NCBI GenBank assembly: GCA_019247865.1
Contig: JAFBAJ010000150.1
Span: forward strand, 1 to 9,975
Reading direction: 5' to 3'
DNA length: 9,975 bases
Source: Acidobacteriota bacterium
Lineage (GTDB): Bacteria > Acidobacteriota > Blastocatellia > Pyrinomonadales > Pyrinomonadaceae
The notes beneath the pieces are model-generated. The model had not been told where the DNA came from, searched no databases, and worked only from the letters and a program-made list of their open reading frames with translations. Below are positions 7,004 through 9,975 of this stretch, piece by piece. How positions within the stretch are numbered: the first letter of the stretch is position 1; each line of letters begins with the position of its first letter. A program made the position numbers and the translations under genes.

Positions 7004-7039
7004 AAAGTTCGCGGAAAGATTGAGTAAAGTTAAGCGAAA
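7004..7039 (+). promoter_or_regulatory. Gapped direct repeat AAAGTT-N4-GAAA, 22-bp period (candidate operator)
   Basis: AAAGTT-N4-GAAA occurs at 7004-7017 and again at 7026-7039. All ten defined bases are identical and the period is 22 bp, about two turns of B-DNA, so both copies face the same side of the helix. OmpR-type winged-helix proteins commonly bind tandem direct repeats, and the gene that begins at 7080 encodes such a domain; autoregulation is therefore possible. That link is inference. Confidence 0.35.
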
Positions 7040-7079
7040 TTTCCCTGAATCAGTCCCTTTAAGCCCATTCCGACGAAAT

Positions 7080-9296
7080 ATGGCGGCGAGCAATAACGAG
7101 AGAATCGAACTCTTCGACGGCTTGACTCTCGACCTGGCGCGCGGCTGCGTCGCACGCGCAGGCCAGCCGGTGCATCTACGCCCGCAGACTTACGAAGTCC
7201 TCAAGTACCTCGTCGAACACCGTGGGCGCCTCATCAGCAAGGACAAATTGATCGAAGAGGTCTGGAAGGGGCGTGCGGTCACGGACGGCTCGCTCGGCAA
7301 ATGCATAGAGGAGCTGCGCGAGGCTTTGGGCCCGGAGGCCAGGCAATTCGTCCGCAACGTGCGCGGGCGCGGCTACATCTTCGACACAGGACTCGAAGAG
7401 GAGGCAGCGAATCCATACTTCTCTGCGCAGACAGAGCAGATAGATGTGGTCCGGGTGCTGATCCAGGAGGAGGAGGAGACGGAGCCGTTAGTGCAGGCGG
7501 CTGTGCCCGGCAGATTAGCTCTGCCGCGCGCGCGGGAGCGTTGGCGGACGAGGCTCATCGGAGCGGTTCTGTTTCTCGTCGCGGCGACCTCGGCCTTAGG
7601 CATCTACCGTTTCGTCAGTCAACGCCAGACGCAGAACGGCGCGGCGGGCTTTCCGGCTTTCAGCGAGATGAACATCTCGCGCCTGACCACCTCCGGCCAG
7701 ATCAAGCACGCGGCCATCTCGCCCGATGGCAAGTACGTCGCGCACGTGACGGAGGACGCGGAAGGAGACAGCCTCTGGGTCAGCAATGTCTCCGCGCCGA
7801 GCTTTGTGCGGATCGCCGGGCCTGCTCCGACCGAATACGCGTGGGTCACGTTTGCGCCGGACGGCAACTCTGTGTACTACATCGCTCTGGATCGGGATAA
7901 AGGCGACACGGTGTTCTACCGCGTGCCCGTGCTCGGCGGCCCGTCGAGCATGGCGGCTTACGACACAGGCCCCATCACCTTCTCACCTGACCGGAAACGT
8001 ATGGCTTTTATCAAGATGTATAACGAGGGCACCGGCCTCGTCGTCCGGGAGGCTGTCGGCGGGAACGAGCGTATGCTGGCGATGCGACGGCAACCGGACT
8101 ACTTTCAGATGATCTGGAATGCGCCCGCGTGGTCGCCCGACGGGAAGACCATCGCCTGTCAGGCGGGAGTCAGCGACGAGCGCAGCCACTACGAAACGGT
8201 CGTCGGCGTGAGCGTCGCAGACGGGTCGCAGAAGCCGCTCACCAGCGAGCGTTGGAGCCACGTGGGGCAGCCCGTCTGGCTCGCGGATGGAAGCGGACTG
8301 CTCGTGGCGGCGGCCGAGAGCGAGACCGCCCCGCAGCAGGTCTGGCACATCTCGCTCAAAAGCGGCGAGGCGACGCGCATCACGCATGACCTGAACGACT
8401 ATTACGACCTCAGCCTGACGGCGGATTCGAGCAGGCTGGTGGCCGTGCAGGTGAACTCGGTCTCAAGCATCTGGGTCGCGCCCGAAGCGGAGGCGGATCG
8501 CGCAAAGCAGATCTCCTCCGAAGTCGGCGCGGACAATGAGATCGCATGGACGCCGGACGGGCGCGTCCTCTATCGCTCGAACGCGGGCGGCGGCGCGGAC
8601 ATCTGGGTGATGAACGCGGACGGCTCGACCCCTAAGCAGCTCACGGTCGGCGCGCGCGCGAGTCGCGGACTGACCGTCTCGCCGGACGGCCGTTACATCT
8701 TCTTCTCCTCAGACCGCGCTGGGCATTTCAACATCTGGCGGGCGGACTCAGACGGCTCGAACTTCAAGCAGTTGACCAACGGGGACGGCGAATTCTTTCC
8801 GAGCTGCACGCCCGACGGGCAGTGGGTCGTCTACCAGCGCGGAGAGCTTGAGCCGAGACTCTGGAAAGTGCCGGGCGCGGGCGGCGAACCCGTGCAGTTG
8901 ACGAAGACGCGCGCCTTTCGCGCCCAGGTCTCGTCCGACGGCAAGCTGATCGCGTATCACTATCTGGACCCGGACGTGGAGACTTCGCGCTGGCGAATCG
9001 GAGTCGTTTCAGCCGAGGGCGGCCCGCGCCTGAAACAGTTCGACCTCCCGCCGATGTTGCCCTCGCGGCTCGTGCGCTGGTCGCCGGATCGTCAATCCAT
9101 CGCTTACGCGAACTATTCCGGCGGCTTCTCGGATATCTGGATTCAGCCGCTCGACGGGGGCCAGCCCAGGCAACTGACCTCATTCAGGGCCGAACACATT
9201 ACCGCTTTCGAGTGGTCGCGCGACGGGCATTCGCTGGCCTTCGTGCGCAATGTCAGGACGAGCGATGTCGTGCTCATCGAGCAGAGGCGACAGTGA
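7080..9296 (+). CDS. Membrane-anchored winged-helix regulator with TolB-like PD40 beta-propeller
   Basis: 738 residues from ATG 7080. Residues 9-103 are an OmpR/PhoB-type winged helix (LRPQTYEVLKYLVEHRGRLISKDKLIEEVW, split here only as a motif: LRPQTYEVLKYL then RLISKDKLIEEVW; recognition helix about 67-83; wing RNVRGRGYIF). An acidic linker follows, then one membrane helix at about 158-180. From about 200 to the end there are some twelve PD40/WD40-like strands (SPDGK, TPDGR, DIWxxxxDG, xxQLT), enough for about two propellers. The layout resembles CadC/ToxR one-component regulators: DNA binding inside, sensing outside. An in-frame TTG at 7020 would add 20 residues, but only 5 of the 19 codons after it end in G/C, unlike the gene body, and its GGAAAG is 1 nt away; neither start has a good ribosome site. 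It is divergent from the surface operon. Confidence 0.9.
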   Translation: MAASNNERIELFDGLTLDLARGCVARAGQPVHLRPQTYEVLKYLVEHRGRLISKDKLIEEVWKGRAVTDGSLGKCIEELREALGPEARQFVRNVRGRGYIFDTGLEEEAANPYFSAQTEQIDVVRVLIQEEEETEPLVQAAVPGRLALPRARERWRTRLIGAVLFLVAATSALGIYRFVSQRQTQNGAAGFPAFSEMNISRLTTSGQIKHAAISPDGKYVAHVTEDAEGDSLWVSNVSAPSFVRIAGPAPTEYAWVTFAPDGNSVYYIALDRDKGDTVFYRVPVLGGPSSMAAYDTGPITFSPDRKRMAFIKMYNEGTGLVVREAVGGNERMLAMRRQPDYFQMIWNAPAWSPDGKTIACQAGVSDERSHYETVVGVSVADGSQKPLTSERWSHVGQPVWLADGSGLLVAAAESETAPQQVWHISLKSGEATRITHDLNDYYDLSLTADSSRLVAVQVNSVSSIWVAPEAEADRAKQISSEVGADNEIAWTPDGRVLYRSNAGGGADIWVMNADGSTPKQLTVGARASRGLTVSPDGRYIFFSSDRAGHFNIWRADSDGSNFKQLTNGDGEFFPSCTPDGQWVVYQRGELEPRLWKVPGAGGEPVQLTKTRAFRAQVSSDGKLIAYHYLDPDVETSRWRIGVVSAEGGPRLKQFDLPPMLPSRLVRWSPDRQSIAYANYSGGFSDIWIQPLDGGQPRQLTSFRAEHITAFEWSRDGHSLAFVRNVRTSDVVLIEQRRQ

Positions 9297-9312
9297 AGAT
9301 TGAACCGGCGAC

Positions 9313-9318
9313 GGGAGA
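9313..9318 (+). promoter_or_regulatory. Ribosome binding site of the radical SAM gene
   Basis: GGGAGA lies 4 nt before ATG 9323, inside the 26-nt gap after the winged-helix gene. It supports ATG 9323 as the start and translation from a shared transcript. Confidence 0.55.
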
Positions 9319-9322
9319 AATT

Positions 9323-9975
9323 ATGACAGTGGATGAGCAGCCATCTTATCTGGCTTTATATCAATCGGGCGAGCTGGCGGAAAGAGTGCTGGCGCTCGAA
9401 AAACTTTTGTCTAGCTGTACGGTCTGCCCGCTCGACTGCGGCAACAATCGTATGGCGGGCGAGCTGGCGAGATGCTATTCGGGACGACTGCCGATCGTCA
9501 GCTCCTATACCGCGCACTTCGGCGAAGAGCCCGCTCTCGTCGGCACGCACGGCGCTGGGAACATCTTTTTCGGGAACTGCAATCTGAGATGCGTCTATTG
9601 CCAGAACTATCAGATCTCGCAGACGCACAAAGAGCAGCTCAAGAACGAGGTCACACACGAGCGCCTCGCGGAGATGATGCTGGAGCTGCAGGGGCGCGGC
9701 TGTCATAACATCAACTTCGTTTCGCCGACCCATTTTGTGCCGCAGATGGCGCGCGCGATTCTCCTGGCCGCAGAGCGCGGCCTGCGCCTGCCCATCGTCT
9801 ACAACACGAACGCTTACGATTCGGTCGAAGTCTTGAAACTGCTCGACGGCATCATCGATGTCTACCTGCCGGACTTGAAATACGCAGAGGACGAGGCGGG
9901 CTACGCCTACTCGAAGGTCAAAAACTACACGCAGCACGCGCGGCGCGCGCTTTGTGAGATGTATCGTCAGACCGG
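9323..9975 (+). CDS. PflX-like radical SAM protein (COG1313 type), 3' end beyond window
   Basis: 217 codons are visible, open to the right edge. Residues 86-93 (CNLRCVYC) are the radical SAM CxxxCxxC motif that binds the 4Fe-4S cluster cleaving S-adenosylmethionine. It is followed by QNYQIS and preceded by GNIFFGN, as in pyruvate-formate-lyase-activase-like proteins. The N-terminus has four further Cys (C32, C35, C39, C51) in a CxxCPxxCGxNR context, characteristic of the PflX group and probably a second metal site. Later segments (NFVSPTHFVPQ, YNTNAYD, YLPDLKYA) fit the radical SAM barrel. The substrate of this family is not known to me, and activation of a glycyl-radical enzyme should not be assumed. 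It starts 26 nt after the winged-helix gene on the same strand and may be co-transcribed, although no functional link is evident. Confidence 0.9.
   Translation, partial: MTVDEQPSYLALYQSGELAERVLALEKLLSSCTVCPLDCGNNRMAGELARCYSGRLPIVSSYTAHFGEEPALVGTHGAGNIFFGNCNLRCVYCQNYQISQTHKEQLKNEVTHERLAEMMLELQGRGCHNINFVSPTHFVPQMARAILLAAERGLRLPIVYNTNAYDSVEVLKLLDGIIDVYLPDLKYAEDEAGYAYSKVKNYTQHARRALCEMYRQT

Noticed and set aside
6959..7027. Possible 22-residue leader peptide upstream of the winged-helix gene
   Set aside because: It has an ATG and a stop but no ribosome site and no attenuator-like codon run or hairpin; a short frame like this is expected by chance.
7373..9183. Minus-strand frames inside the winged-helix/PD40 gene, such as 7983-8387 and 8764-9183
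   Set aside because: They are antisense shadows of a well-supported gene, with no start signals or recognisable domains.
9356..9937. Minus-strand frame of 193 residues opposite the radical SAM gene
   Set aside because: The plus-strand frame carries an intact CxxxCxxC radical SAM motif and a ribosome site; the antisense frame shows no motif.

Overview
The window is GC-rich bacterial DNA with strong G/C preference at third codon positions. Three things point to Acidobacteriota, probably class Blastocatellia: secreted proteins built from delta-60 repeats plus FG-GAP/VCBS-like repeats, a membrane-anchored OmpR-type winged-helix protein fused to a TolB-like PD40 propeller, and a large secreted beta-helix/Kelch protein. 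This assignment is an inference from protein architecture; no rRNA or other taxonomic marker is present.

Left part (3-6862, minus strand): a tightly packed run of three genes, read right to left, with gaps of 26 and 24 nt. First is an 87-residue basic-ended protein of unknown function, probably starting at TTG 6862. Second is a complete 665-residue secreted protein with seven delta-60 repeats followed by six and a bit FG-GAP-like repeats. Third is a very large secreted protein that runs off the left edge: 1,516 codons are visible, and its C-terminus is missing. It carries a signal peptide, a right-handed beta-helix region, six tandem cadherin-like (tandem-95/VCBS type) repeats and at least five and a half Kelch repeats. 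I read this reading frame codon by codon and found no stop from 4550 to the edge.

Middle (6863-7079): a divergent intergenic region with a near-consensus sigma-70 promoter reading rightward, a small palindrome between its -35 and -10 boxes, and a 14-bp gapped direct repeat with a 22-bp period.

Right part (7080-9975, plus strand): a 738-residue one-component regulator-like protein (cytoplasmic winged helix, one membrane helix, extracytoplasmic PD40 propellers). It is followed after 26 nt by the start of a radical SAM protein of the PflX (COG1313) type, cut by the right edge.

Working model (inference): the operon on the left makes envelope or exported repeat proteins for adhesion or binding, and the divergent membrane-bound regulator may control it, itself, or both. 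I see no RNA genes, mobile elements, CRISPR array or attachment sites. No wholly new system is evident; the most open questions are the small first gene of the operon, the divergent control region, and the Cys-modified cadherin-like repeat.
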